Shown piece after piece: positions 34,163-43,139 of a stretch of 64,000 nt of DNA; the stretch's first letter is position 1; the number at the start of each line of letters is the position of its first letter. The translations under genes were made by a program, and so were the position numbers. The stretch spans positions 62,001 to 126,000 of the forward strand of contig JAAYAY010000028.1 of the NCBI GenBank assembly GCA_012719125.1, read 5' to 3'. This DNA is from Planctomycetaceae bacterium. GTDB taxonomy: Bacteria; Planctomycetota; Planctomycetia; Pirellulales; Thermoguttaceae. The notes below the pieces were generated by a model. The model saw only the letters and a program-made list of their open reading frames with translations. It did not search any database and was not told where the DNA came from.

Positions 34163-34639
34163 CTACGAGCCGAACTGGTTGTTGTCGGCTTCCTCCAGAA
34201 GTTGACGAATATCGTCCGCCGTCTTGCTTTGTTTGAGAAAGCGGCAGAAGGTGTCGTCGCGCAACTGGCGTGAGATATTCTCCAAGGCCCGCAGGTGATC
34301 ACCAGGGCGGTCCGGCGGCGAGATCAGCAGAAAGAAGAGATGCACCTTCTCGCCGTCCAAGCTCTGGAAGTCGACTCCGTCATGGCTAACACCAACGGTT
34401 CCGACGAGCCTGTCGACGCTTGGGTGCTTCGTGTGAGGCACAGCCACGCCCCGACCGATGCCGGTCGAGCCGAGCTCTTCGCGCTTCATGATCGCCTTGA
34501 TGATACTCTCCAGCTCTTCTTCTTCAATTCCACCGGCGTCAAGCAGCGATTGAACCATCTCGCGAATGACGCCGTCCTTATCCTCGGCGGCCAAGCTAGC
34601 CTGGACGCTCTCCGCTAATACAAAGTCGGCAAACTTCAT
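34163..34639 (-). CDS. ptsN: PTS EIIA-Ntr-type protein
   Basis: The start at 34639 (MKFADFVLAESVQASLAAED) has GAGGAG upstream and gives 158 residues. REELGSTGIGRGVAVPHTKH (near 69-88) is the fructose/nitrogen-type EIIA active site, with the phosphorylated His in VPHTKH. FFLLISPPDRPGDHLRALENI follows as usual. It receives phosphate from HPr and regulates other proteins by its phosphorylation state. Upstream is hpf and downstream ptsH, all on the same strand. The 232-bp gap to ptsH holds no gene. Confidence 0.92.
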   Translation of the reverse strand: MKFADFVLAESVQASLAAEDKDGVIREMVQSLLDAGGIEEEELESIIKAIMKREELGSTGIGRGVAVPHTKHPSVDRLVGTVGVSHDGVDFQSLDGEKVHLFFLLISPPDRPGDHLRALENISRQLRDDTFCRFLKQSKTADDIRQLLEEADNNQFGS

Positions 34640-34833
34640 CCAACAAATCTCCTCACGCCCACTGAAGGGGGGGCAGTCGACAAAAAACAAGGACCACCCT
34701 CGATCACAGGTAGCCACCCGCACAAGCCCCGGACAGATTTCCGCGCTGAGAAGCAGCAAATGCCTCCCTCGCAGAAAACGAACCTGAACCGCAACCCTAT
34801 CGCAGTCGGCTACGCCGGGCAGACCTCGGACGA

Positions 34834-35187
34834 TTACTCGACCGGCTCCGCCTGGACTTCTTCTGGTCCGAGCTGTTTCACGGACCCATCACGATGGCGG
34901 CCCTGAATCTTTTCTTTGTATTTCCGCAACTGCTGTTCCAGCTTGTGTATGGCCAAGTCTAATGCGGCCATTAACTCTTCGGCCTGTGCCGCGGCAACGA
35001 AATCGTGCTTGTGCTCGGCCGACACACGAAGATCCACCGACGGAGCGTCGCGACGCTCCAGGTCGACGGTGACCGTAATCTCCGAAAGCCGGTCAAAGAT
35101 CCGACCCAGCTTCTCAACCTTCGCGGTAATCTTCTCCTGGGTCGCATCACTAACATTCCCGTGCCGGGTCGAAATTCGGATTTGCAC
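34834..35187 (-). CDS. hpf: Ribosome hibernation-promoting factor, short form
   Basis: GTG at 35187 has a perfect AAGGAGG eight bases upstream, giving 117 residues. QIRISTRHGNVSDATQEKIT and KLGRIFDRLSEITVTVDLER are the HPF/YfiA beta-alpha-beta core. The C-terminal dimerisation domain of long HPF is absent. It binds the 30S decoding centre in stationary phase and pairs ribosomes into inactive dimers. The order hpf-ptsN is common in proteobacteria and planctomycetes; rpoN is not present here. Confidence 0.93.
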   Translation of the reverse strand: MQIRISTRHGNVSDATQEKITAKVEKLGRIFDRLSEITVTVDLERRDAPSVDLRVSAEHKHDFVAAAQAEELMAALDLAIHKLEQQLRKYKEKIQGRHRDGSVKQLGPEEVQAEPVE

Positions 35188-35306
35188 CGATCGTGCCTCC
35201 TTGGTGTTGACTGGAGGATCCCCTCGTCGCAGGGCCGCCAACCAGTGCGAAGCGGCACTCAATTGCAGTGCCTTGCTTCGGTCGGCCGCGGCCCATTGCG
35301 AAGAAC

Positions 35307-35729
35307 TTAACCGTATTTAAAGCGGGTAGTACAAGGGACCTGCCAGCAGTCAAACCGCTCATTGTACCCGAACCCTTGGGGGTCGACAAATGGAGCGATC
35401 GAAGAAATTGGGTGACAAGATGACGAGTCGTCGTTTTCCAAATCTAGCTTGCTTTCGCCGCAACGCCAATAGATGACGACATCACCGGGACAACCGTAAA
35501 GCGTTTCCAACAAGCAGGTTACGGCACCAGCTCGACAACGGTTCTCGCAGATTAGACTCCGATGATCTTCATTGTAGGGACTGTGGCAGCGAGAGGAATC
35601 CTGCCGGAGAGGAGTCGGAATATACTTTAGAGGGGTATTGGTTGTGCCCAAACGGCAGCCTGAGCAGAACGGCGATGCGGAGAGCCAAAAAAACAGGAGC
35701 ACGGCGCTTATCAATAGCTCCTCCAGCAC
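35307..35729 (-). CDS. Possible small Cys-rich exported protein
   Basis: A 140-codon frame upstream of hpf begins with a hydrophobic stretch (LLISAVLLFFWLSASPF) that could be a signal sequence. It then contains many Cys residues (CSGC, ENRCRAGAVTC, LYGCPGD, YWRCG) with balanced amino-acid use and no repeats. GGAGG lies just inside the frame, so a later start such as GTG near 35702 is possible. No homology is recognised. It could be a chance frame in the hpf promoter region. Confidence 0.3.
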   Translation of the reverse strand: MLEELLISAVLLFFWLSASPFCSGCRLGTTNTPLKYIPTPLRQDSSRCHSPYNEDHRSLICENRCRAGAVTCLLETLYGCPGDVVIYWRCGESKLDLENDDSSSCHPISSIAPFVDPQGFGYNERFDCWQVPCTTRFKYG

Positions 35730-35822
35730 GCATCCGACCTATGGTTGCCGTAGAATCCACATATTCTGCGGTATCAACCGCACGTTTGTTTTGTGGGCCT
35801 GGAATTCTGCAGGAGGGGCAGC

Positions 35823-36725
35823 ATGCAGAGCGCATCGCTAATCGGCAGTCCGCTGATGATTCAGTGGCGCGACTATTACAGCGTCGGCGATCCGACCCTG
35901 GACTCGCAACACCAGACGATCATTTCACTGGTCAACTGGCTCTATGAAATGATTCTCGGTGGAGAGGAGGATCAGAGGGCAATTCCGACGATCATGCGTC
36001 GGTTGAGCGAGTATACGCAGACCCACTTCAAAGATGAAGAACGAATGATGTTGGAGGCCGGTTTTCCAGGCTATGCAGCCCACCAACGAAGCCACGAGAG
36101 ACTCACCGGCGAGACCCGCGACCTGCTTTTCAAGAGCCTGCAAGATGGCGGACCTGGTGTTCGAGAAGTCCTCCGGTTCTTGAAGCAATGGTGGATCGGT
36201 CACATCACCGGTGAAGACAAGGAGTACATGTTCTACCTCAAGAAGAACGATCGCAAGTCGCCTGGTGGGACGGGCGTGGAGGGCGAACTGGCCGTGTTGA
36301 TGACCGCCCTGATCGAGAACGAGCAACGGATTGGCCATTACTACGAACTTATGGAGGAGTGCCTTCCGGAACATAGGGAGACATGGGGCATCCTTCAACG
36401 CCAGGAGCAATCTCATGCCGGAGCGATACAGCGGATAGGCCAGATCGTCGAGGAGATGCCGGCCCTGTTCGCCGTGGGAAAGTTCTCGCCCAAGGCCGCC
36501 CGGATGATGAGCCACGAGATCGACGGCATGATCGAAAAGATCGAGAAGGGAACCGTGCATCCCGGGTATGCCGTCTCGTTCGCCAAGGACGTTGAACAAT
36601 CCCTTCTCGAAGCTCACCTGGCCGAGGCAATCAAGACGGACGTCCTCGAGGTGAAGAACATCCTCGCCAGGCTCAGCCAGGAAACGACCTCCCACCGCCT
36701 GCTGCTCCACAGCATTGTCATCTGA
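35823..36725 (+). CDS. Hemerythrin fused to a ferritin-like domain
   Basis: ATG at 35823 follows AGGAGGGG and gives 300 residues. Residues 15-142 form a bacteriohemerythrin domain with all seven iron ligands in the expected pattern: His30, His68/Glu72 (HFKDE), His87/His91 (HQRSH) and His127/Asp132 (HITGED). Residues 155-300 look like a rubrerythrin/COG1633-type four-helix domain: ENEQRIGHYYELM, RQEQSHAGAI (ExxH), then VEQSLLEAHLAEAI and QETTSHRLLLHS (ExxxH). The protein would carry two di-iron sites in the cytoplasm and may sense or store oxygen or handle peroxide. The gene stands alone. Confidence 0.85.
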   Translation: MQSASLIGSPLMIQWRDYYSVGDPTLDSQHQTIISLVNWLYEMILGGEEDQRAIPTIMRRLSEYTQTHFKDEERMMLEAGFPGYAAHQRSHERLTGETRDLLFKSLQDGGPGVREVLRFLKQWWIGHITGEDKEYMFYLKKNDRKSPGGTGVEGELAVLMTALIENEQRIGHYYELMEECLPEHRETWGILQRQEQSHAGAIQRIGQIVEEMPALFAVGKFSPKAARMMSHEIDGMIEKIEKGTVHPGYAVSFAKDVEQSLLEAHLAEAIKTDVLEVKNILARLSQETTSHRLLLHSIVI

Positions 36726-36960
36726 CGCCAAGGTCGGTCTCCGGACCCGTTGAGACGGCCGGCATCAAGAGAGCCCGCTCCGCAAAGCGTTCATCCCAAT
36801 CTGACACAAACCCGCAAGGGCCTGGTTGGTTTACGTATACTCTGCGCTAATCGTCACACTCGCGCACCGATTTGCAGCGGGCAAACGTTGCGGCGGGGAA
36901 CCTCCACGGCTATCATTCCAGTGGCGTGTGTCTCTCCTTCAACTATCTTCCATAATCACG

Positions 36961-39900
36961 ATGCAGCGATCTGTCGTAGTCGTCGCAGTGCTCTTGAGCG
37001 GTCCCTGGCTGAGCCCGCACATCGGGGAAGTCCAATCGGCCGATCGCTCAACGGCATTCGTCGACGAGTACTTTATCCAGGACGCATCTCCCGTCGCGGT
37101 CGCCGGCTTTCGGACGCTGGGCGGCGATTGGAGAGTTGACGACGGTGTCGTTTCCGTAGGACCGGGGCGTGGGCCGAAATTGGTCCTGGACGATCTAGAC
37201 CTATCTGCCGGTCGCGTTGGAGCGGAACTGTTCTTCACCGACAACCGCGGCGGGAACGTGGGATTGCTGGTCAAACTGAGCGACGCCGGCGTGGGCGCCG
37301 ACAACTGGAACGGATACGAGGTTTCTCTCTACGCCGACAAACAGGTCCTCCATCTCGCCAGACATCGCCACAACTACGAGCCAATCGGCTTCTTCCCCTG
37401 CACCGTGCCGGTCGGGCAGTGGATCTCCCTTGTGGTAGAGATGACCGAGACCACGCTGGACATCTACGTGCAGGGCGAGCTGATTCATCGTTACGAAGAC
37501 AAGGAGCATCCGCTGATCGGCGGCCGGATCGCCTTCCGCCCCTGGCAACGAGAAGCCCGATACCGCAATCTGTGGATCGAGAAGGATGGAACGAAGCGAG
37601 CCATTGAGCTTTCGGCTCCCGGGGCATCCGCTCCACAAGTCTGCCGTGGCTGGTCTCCCGGCAGTCTCGGACAGGTTCAGGCTTTGTATGAGATCGAACC
37701 GCCGGCCGGTCCCGGAGCGTCGCGTTCGCAACGAATGGATCTCACCAAAGGTCGCGGGGAAGTGTCGATCGAGTACGGAGGGCCCGATCACCAGGGGTTT
37801 CCGGTGGTCGAGGGCAGAAGCTGCAAGGGATATCTCTGGGCGAAAGGCCGTGACGCCACGGCCGACCTGTATGTCGCATTAAACGATGCCGGAAGTGGAA
37901 CGATTGCAGAAACGAAGCTCGCGGTCGCGTGCGATTCGATGAAGCAGATCCCGTTCTCACTGGTTGCCGGGAAGTCCTGTAAGAACGCCCAGTTTGCGGT
38001 GAAGCTCAAGACACCCGGCTCCGTCAACCTCTTCCGAGTCTACGTCGAACCGGATGATTCGGCCTGGCCGGAGGAACTCCAGCGCGAGAAGTTGCCGCCG
38101 CTGGTCTGCATCACGCGTTTCCCGCTCACCGCTCCCAACGCCGTGGGACTGGACCTGTGGATGTCTCAACCCCGGTCACCCGGCTGCAGTATTCGCATCG
38201 TCGACCCAACCCGGCCCGGCCTGCCGGCCCAAACGATTTTCGAAGATCGCGACGGCTGCATCTACGACGTCAACATCTCTGATGATGCCCGGACGCTGTT
38301 CTTTTCCTATCGCCGCAAGGACGAGTCGCACTGGCATCTCTGGCGAATCAACGCCGACGGCAGCGGGTTGCGGCAACTGACGGACGGTCCGTTCTACGAT
38401 GTGAGTCCCTGCCCCATGCCCAACGGCGACGTCGTGTTCGTCTCCACGCGCCGGTTCGGCCACACCGTTTGCCAGCCCGGCCCGGCATCGAATCTCTACC
38501 GCATGTCGGCAGACGGCCAGGATGTGCGCTGCGTGAGCATGAACACGCTTTCCGACTTCAGCCCCCAGATGCTCCCTGACGGCCGCGTCTTGTTCACTCG
38601 TTGGGAGTACATCGATCGCGACCTGACCTACCGTCAGAGCCTTTGGACGCAGTATCCCGACGGCACCGTCTTCCAGTTGTATTTCGGCAACATGGTCCGC
38701 GATGTCGGCACCTTCTGGCAGGCCCGGCCGCTACCGGACCGCAACGATCGTGTGGTGGCCACCTTTGCGCCCCATCACGGCTTTCCGCACGGGGCCATCG
38801 GCCTGATCGATCGCAGTGCCGGCCCGGAGGAGCCTCGCGGGAAGGGCTTCCGCTACATCACCCCTGGCTTCGACACGATCGGCGATCGCCGGCAGGAATG
38901 GGCCTATCGCGATCCGTTCCCGATCAGCGATCGTTCTTTCCTTTGCTCTCAAGGCGACGCCCAACTGCAGCGGTTTCGCATTCATCAGATCGACGCCGAA
39001 GGGCGCCGCCGATTGCTCTACGAAGACCCCGTACAGAGTTGTTTCTTTCCCATTCCCCTGAAACCCAAGGCCGCTCCGGTCAAGATCCCCGATCGTGTCG
39101 AGGCCCCGGCGTCGGCTCCCGATTCGACGGAGAGCAACCCGACCGGCACGCTGCTTCTGGGTGACGTTTACCAGGGATTGGAGCCGGCGATCGCCCGCGG
39201 ACGAGTGAAGTCGATTCGCGTCATGGAGCAGGTTCGCAAGACCGAGGATCTCGTATCCCGGGCCTACGATCAATCGCCCGTGATGAGCTACGGCACGTAC
39301 TACGCCAAGCGCGATTGGGGCACCGTGCCGGTTGAGGAGGACGGTTCGGCCCATTTCCGCGTGCCGGCCCTGCGCGAGATCTACTTCCAGGTTCTCGATG
39401 CCGAAGGGCGGGAACTGCAACGGATGACTTCCGCACTCCAGCTCATGCCGGGCGAGCGGGTCAGTTGCATCGGCTGCCACGAACCACGGCAGTCGTCGCC
39501 CCGATCGGTCGCCGGATATCCGCTGGCCGCGGGCAGGCCTCCACGCAACCTCACCGCGCCCGTGTGGGGTAAGGACGGCGTCCTTGACTATCCTTCCCTC
39601 GTTCAGCCGGTGCTGGACAGGTACTGTGTCGAGTGCCACAGCGGTCCCGCTCCTGACGGTGGCTGCGATCTGAGCGGCGACAAGACGCGCTATTTCAGCA
39701 TGTCCTACGACAATCTCCTCGGTCGCAGCCGATCCTATCGGCAGCACGACATGGCCACCGGCGAGATGCTCCCCGAAGAGGCCGCCAAGGGCCGGCCGCT
39801 CGTCCATTTCTTCTGGCTCCTGCGTACGCCTACGGCCGTGAACCAGCCGCTCATGACGGGCACATTCGCCAGCCGTCTGCCGGAATACTTCGAGGAATCC

Positions 39901-40383
39901 CACGTCGGGCGTCCCGTTCCGCCGAAAGACAGGCAACGCATCTATGCCTGGATCGACGCCAACGTCCCCTACTACGGCACCTACGCCCACAGCCGCCCCG
40001 CCGCGCCCGGTCGCCGCGACCTCTGCTGCGACGCCGTCACGGGGCAGCCCTCGCACTGGTACGTCAAGGGCTTCCTCGGCGTCTACGACCGCCGCTGCGC
40101 CGAGTGCCACGGCAAGCTGGAGGGCACCATCGACTGGGAGGGCCGCTTCGCCTGGATCAACTTCACCCATCCGGGACTCAGTCCGGCGTTGACGGCTCAC
40201 CTGCCCAAAGAAGCCGGCGGCCGCGGCGTCCCGGTGTCTTCCGATGGCGGTTTCCTGTTCCCATCGACGGGCGATCCAGACTATCGTACGATGCTGGAAT
40301 CGATCGAGACCGGTAAGCGGCTGTCGCTGGAGACCCCACGGGCTGACATGCCGGGCTTCACCAACGCCCGGCCGGAACCGTAG
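36961..40383 (+). CDS. Secreted tri-haem protein with hydrazine-synthase-alpha-like domain
   Basis: ATG at 36961 starts a signal peptide (RSVVVVAVLLSGPWLSPHIG); the upstream open frame is not coding-like. The protein has 1140 residues. Residues 30-210 resemble a LamG/DUF1080 carbohydrate-binding jelly roll. Residues 370-720 form a beta-propeller of the HZS-alpha middle-domain type (FEDRDGCIYDVNISDDARTL; WRINADGSGLRQLTDGPFYD). Three c-type haem sites follow: CIGCH at 836, CVECH at 889 and CAECH at 1046. This domain set occurs widely in planctomycetes that do not perform anammox. It is probably a periplasmic redox or binding protein for polymer breakdown; hydrazine synthesis is not implied. Confidence 0.8.
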   Translation: MQRSVVVVAVLLSGPWLSPHIGEVQSADRSTAFVDEYFIQDASPVAVAGFRTLGGDWRVDDGVVSVGPGRGPKLVLDDLDLSAGRVGAELFFTDNRGGNVGLLVKLSDAGVGADNWNGYEVSLYADKQVLHLARHRHNYEPIGFFPCTVPVGQWISLVVEMTETTLDIYVQGELIHRYEDKEHPLIGGRIAFRPWQREARYRNLWIEKDGTKRAIELSAPGASAPQVCRGWSPGSLGQVQALYEIEPPAGPGASRSQRMDLTKGRGEVSIEYGGPDHQGFPVVEGRSCKGYLWAKGRDATADLYVALNDAGSGTIAETKLAVACDSMKQIPFSLVAGKSCKNAQFAVKLKTPGSVNLFRVYVEPDDSAWPEELQREKLPPLVCITRFPLTAPNAVGLDLWMSQPRSPGCSIRIVDPTRPGLPAQTIFEDRDGCIYDVNISDDARTLFFSYRRKDESHWHLWRINADGSGLRQLTDGPFYDVSPCPMPNGDVVFVSTRRFGHTVCQPGPASNLYRMSADGQDVRCVSMNTLSDFSPQMLPDGRVLFTRWEYIDRDLTYRQSLWTQYPDGTVFQLYFGNMVRDVGTFWQARPLPDRNDRVVATFAPHHGFPHGAIGLIDRSAGPEEPRGKGFRYITPGFDTIGDRRQEWAYRDPFPISDRSFLCSQGDAQLQRFRIHQIDAEGRRRLLYEDPVQSCFFPIPLKPKAAPVKIPDRVEAPASAPDSTESNPTGTLLLGDVYQGLEPAIARGRVKSIRVMEQVRKTEDLVSRAYDQSPVMSYGTYYAKRDWGTVPVEEDGSAHFRVPALREIYFQVLDAEGRELQRMTSALQLMPGERVSCIGCHEPRQSSPRSVAGYPLAAGRPPRNLTAPVWGKDGVLDYPSLVQPVLDRYCVECHSGPAPDGGCDLSGDKTRYFSMSYDNLLGRSRSYRQHDMATGEMLPEEAAKGRPLVHFFWLLRTPTAVNQPLMTGTFASRLPEYFEESHVGRPVPPKDRQRIYAWIDANVPYYGTYAHSRPAAPGRRDLCCDAVTGQPSHWYVKGFLGVYDRRCAECHGKLEGTIDWEGRFAWINFTHPGLSPALTAHLPKEAGGRGVPVSSDGGFLFPSTGDPDYRTMLESIETGKRLSLETPRADMPGFTNARPEP

Positions 40384-40466
40384 TGAAGGCGGTTCGGGTG
40401 ACACGTTCCGGAACGGACGTCAAAGGGTCGGCAAGACGATCATTCTCCTACCAAACGGGTGCTTCT

Positions 40467-42539
40467 GTGAAACACACTCCTCGAAATTCCGCCAGATTCG
40501 TCTTCCTTACGGTTGGCCCCGCGGTTCTTCTCTTGGCGACCGTTATTCCGTCAGCAACCGTCGGTGCAAACGAAGACACTTTGGAGTGGACGTTTGACGA
40601 ACAGACAACGCATCTGGCAGCACGTCGTGCCGATACGGAGTTGCAATGGCAAAGCACCGGCCTTGCCGAAATAGCCTATTGGGATGACGCCGGAGCCGAG
40701 AGACGACAGGAAGTGGTGCCCAAGACAGGATGGACATTTGAATTTCATTCGGCCGGGAACTCGCGTCAGGTTGTTTGCCGGCAGGCCGAGTTGGGATTCG
40801 CCTTTCCGATGAACTTCAATGCCGACGGCGACGTGCTCAGCGTCGAGGTCCCGGCAGCCGGCATCTCGGAGACGAGCGGCGTTCGGCTGAAGACTCTGCG
40901 TCTCCTGCCTCGTTTCGGTGCGGCAACCGAGGGTGAGGAGGGCTACCTGGTAATCGCCCAGCAGTCGGGCGCGACCTGCCTGTTCCGCGACAAGAAGCCG
41001 GCCGAACACTGGGTGTCGGTCTATCAGAGCATCTGCCAGTGTCCCATGCCCGTGTTCGGCGCCGTGCGAGGAACGACCGGCATGGCCGGGATTGTGGCGA
41101 GCGGGCAGTACGACGCCCGCGTCTGCATCAGCACGGCCTGGGGACCGCGGAAGGAGTATGCGATCGACCCCGCCTTCACCTTGCGGTCGGCCCCCAAGGA
41201 GCCGCGTCTAGCCGACAATTTGGCCGTCCAATATCACTTTCTGCCCGCCGACGAGGCTTCGTGGTTAGGCGTGGCGAAACGTTATCGGCAGCACAACTTC
41301 GTCCATCGCGACATACGGCCGCTGCGCGACCGAGCAGCGTCTTCACCTCCCTTGGCCTACTCGGCGCAGGCCTTGCAGGTCCGGGTCCGGCTGGGAGTGA
41401 AGCCGGTGCCACACGAGGTCACTGAGCAGACGCCGGAGAATGAACCGCCCGTGCGGGTGTTCTGCGACTTCGCGCGGCTCAGGGACATCTTTGACGAATG
41501 TGACCGCCAGGGGATCGAGCGAGCCGAGTTTTGCCTGGTCGGGTGGAACCGCGGCGGCCACGACGGCCGCTACCCGCAGATTTTCCCCGTCGAGCCGGCG
41601 CTGGGCGGCGAAACGGAACTTCGCGAGACGATCCGCCATGGGCAGTCGCTCGGTTACCAGGTTGTGGCCCACGACTGCTACTACGGAGCCTATCGAATTT
41701 CGGAAGACTGGAGCGAGGCTTACCTTCGCAAGCGTTTCGACGGCACGCCGGTAAAAGGCGGCGTGTGGGGCGGCGGACAGAGCTACAATATCTGTCTCGT
41801 GCGTGCCGACGAACTCTTCGTCCGACGCGACCTGCCGCGGATTCGCCAACTCGGTTTCCAGGGGTGTCACTATTCCGACGTCCTTTCGATTCTCGGTCCG
41901 CGTCCGTGCTTCGATCCCCGGCATCCGCAGACGCGCAGCCAGGATGCCGAGGCAGCGGTGCGGATTCTCGCCCGGGCACGCGAGACATTCGGCGGGGCCC
42001 AATCGGAAGGTTCGCTCGATTTCGCCGCCCCGGCCCTCGATCGCTTGCTCTATATCGATTGCGACAAGTGGTCTCCGCTGGCAAAGAAGCCGTATGTCGA
42101 CTCGCGTGTGCCCCTCTACCAGACGGTCTATCACGGCGTGCTGCTTTACAACCTGTCGACCGAAGTGGTCAACAGCCTTCCCGGAGAGGAAGGCTACCTG
42201 CGCAACATCGAGTATGGAGGCGCGCCGCTGGCCTATTTCTACGGCCACTTCCTCCTCGACGAGAGCAAGAACTGGCTGGGGCAGCGCGACTACCGCTACG
42301 ACGACGCCGAAGGTCTCAAGCAGGCGGTGGCCGGGCTCCGGCGTGTCTTCGACGACCTTGAGCGACTCGGGCATCTGCAGATGGAGTTTCTCGACGGGCA
42401 TCGGCAGTTGGCCGACGAGGTGTTCGAAACCACCTACAGCAACGGTCAGCGGGTGGTGGTGAATTATGGAGAGCGTCCCTATTCTCTCAGCGACGGACAA
42501 ACGGTCTCATCGCGTGCCTATGTGCTGCTTGAGAATTGA
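40467..42539 (+). CDS. Secreted glycoside-hydrolase-like protein (DUF5696-like)
   Basis: GTG at 40467 gives 690 residues and a signal peptide ending near ATVGA; the frame is also open from 40383, overlapping the end of the previous gene. Residues 30-290 are beta-rich. Residues 330-620 look like a TIM barrel: CDFARLRDIFDECDRQGIER, YQVVAHDCYYGAYRIS, RQLGFQGCHYSDVLS and DCDKWSPLAKKP. This recalls endo-acting glycosidases of the GH101/DUF5696 type; assignment is by overall impression only. The 84-bp spacing to the HZS-alpha-like gene suggests one operon. Shrunken copies of both gene ends lie just downstream. Confidence 0.55.
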   Translation: MKHTPRNSARFVFLTVGPAVLLLATVIPSATVGANEDTLEWTFDEQTTHLAARRADTELQWQSTGLAEIAYWDDAGAERRQEVVPKTGWTFEFHSAGNSRQVVCRQAELGFAFPMNFNADGDVLSVEVPAAGISETSGVRLKTLRLLPRFGAATEGEEGYLVIAQQSGATCLFRDKKPAEHWVSVYQSICQCPMPVFGAVRGTTGMAGIVASGQYDARVCISTAWGPRKEYAIDPAFTLRSAPKEPRLADNLAVQYHFLPADEASWLGVAKRYRQHNFVHRDIRPLRDRAASSPPLAYSAQALQVRVRLGVKPVPHEVTEQTPENEPPVRVFCDFARLRDIFDECDRQGIERAEFCLVGWNRGGHDGRYPQIFPVEPALGGETELRETIRHGQSLGYQVVAHDCYYGAYRISEDWSEAYLRKRFDGTPVKGGVWGGGQSYNICLVRADELFVRRDLPRIRQLGFQGCHYSDVLSILGPRPCFDPRHPQTRSQDAEAAVRILARARETFGGAQSEGSLDFAAPALDRLLYIDCDKWSPLAKKPYVDSRVPLYQTVYHGVLLYNLSTEVVNSLPGEEGYLRNIEYGGAPLAYFYGHFLLDESKNWLGQRDYRYDDAEGLKQAVAGLRRVFDDLERLGHLQMEFLDGHRQLADEVFETTYSNGQRVVVNYGERPYSLSDGQTVSSRAYVLLEN

Positions 42540-42599
42540 GGCTGTCCCGAATCCCAACCCCCCCGTTCGGTCGATAGTGAATCCATACGCAGCGTTCCG

Positions 42600-42850
42600 A
42601 TCGATGATCATGCCGGACTTCGCCAACGCCCGGCCGGAACCGTAGTCAGGGCTGCCCAGGCGGCACGTTTCAGAGCGGAAGCCAGACCGTCCATCACAGA
42701 TGGAACTCCCCGACAGGCATCGGCAGCTTGGCTGAGGACCTGTTCGAGACCAGTCAAAGCACCGGTCAACAGGCGGTGACTGCCTTCGGGGGAGCAGGCC
42801 CACTCGCTCTGTATATGGGACAGCCGTTCCGCGGCGGGGCGGTCCTTTGC
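42600..42850 (+). pseudogene. Shrunken duplicate of the ends of the two preceding genes
   Basis: Bases 42606-42690 repeat the 3' end of the HZS-alpha-like gene and its spacer (GCCAACGCCCGGCCGGAACC then TAG; compare 40348-40430). From about 42690 the sequence jumps to a diverged copy of the 3' end of the DUF5696-like gene (GGCATCGGCAG.TTGG, compare 42395-42470). This implies a past tandem duplication of the two-gene unit, followed by loss of almost all of the second copy. No usable frame remains. Confidence 0.7.
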
Positions 42851-43139
42851 TTGCGGAGCGCAGGTTTGGGCGGAACCGTGTCAATCAGTTGGTCCGATTC
42901 TCCATCCCCGCTCCTGGAGGGGATTAGCGATACACTCGCCAGAGTCGGATCTACTCGGCCGAACAGGGCCAAAGAAGGCACGGCACCAAAGCGTTCGCAG
43001 AGTACATTCCCGAGAAGACGATTGACACTTGCCTAACCGTAGGACTATGATTCTGTTGGATTTTGGTAAGGCATTGTCCAAATCCTTAGGTGACTTCTTC
43101 TTCCTTTTCCTCTTTTTCTCACTCTGTGGGGGTGTTCCC

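Noticed and set aside
36961-40383. Evidence for anammox metabolism
   Set aside because: HZS-alpha-like propellers occur in many non-anammox planctomycetes, and no hzsB, hzsC or hdh gene is in the window.
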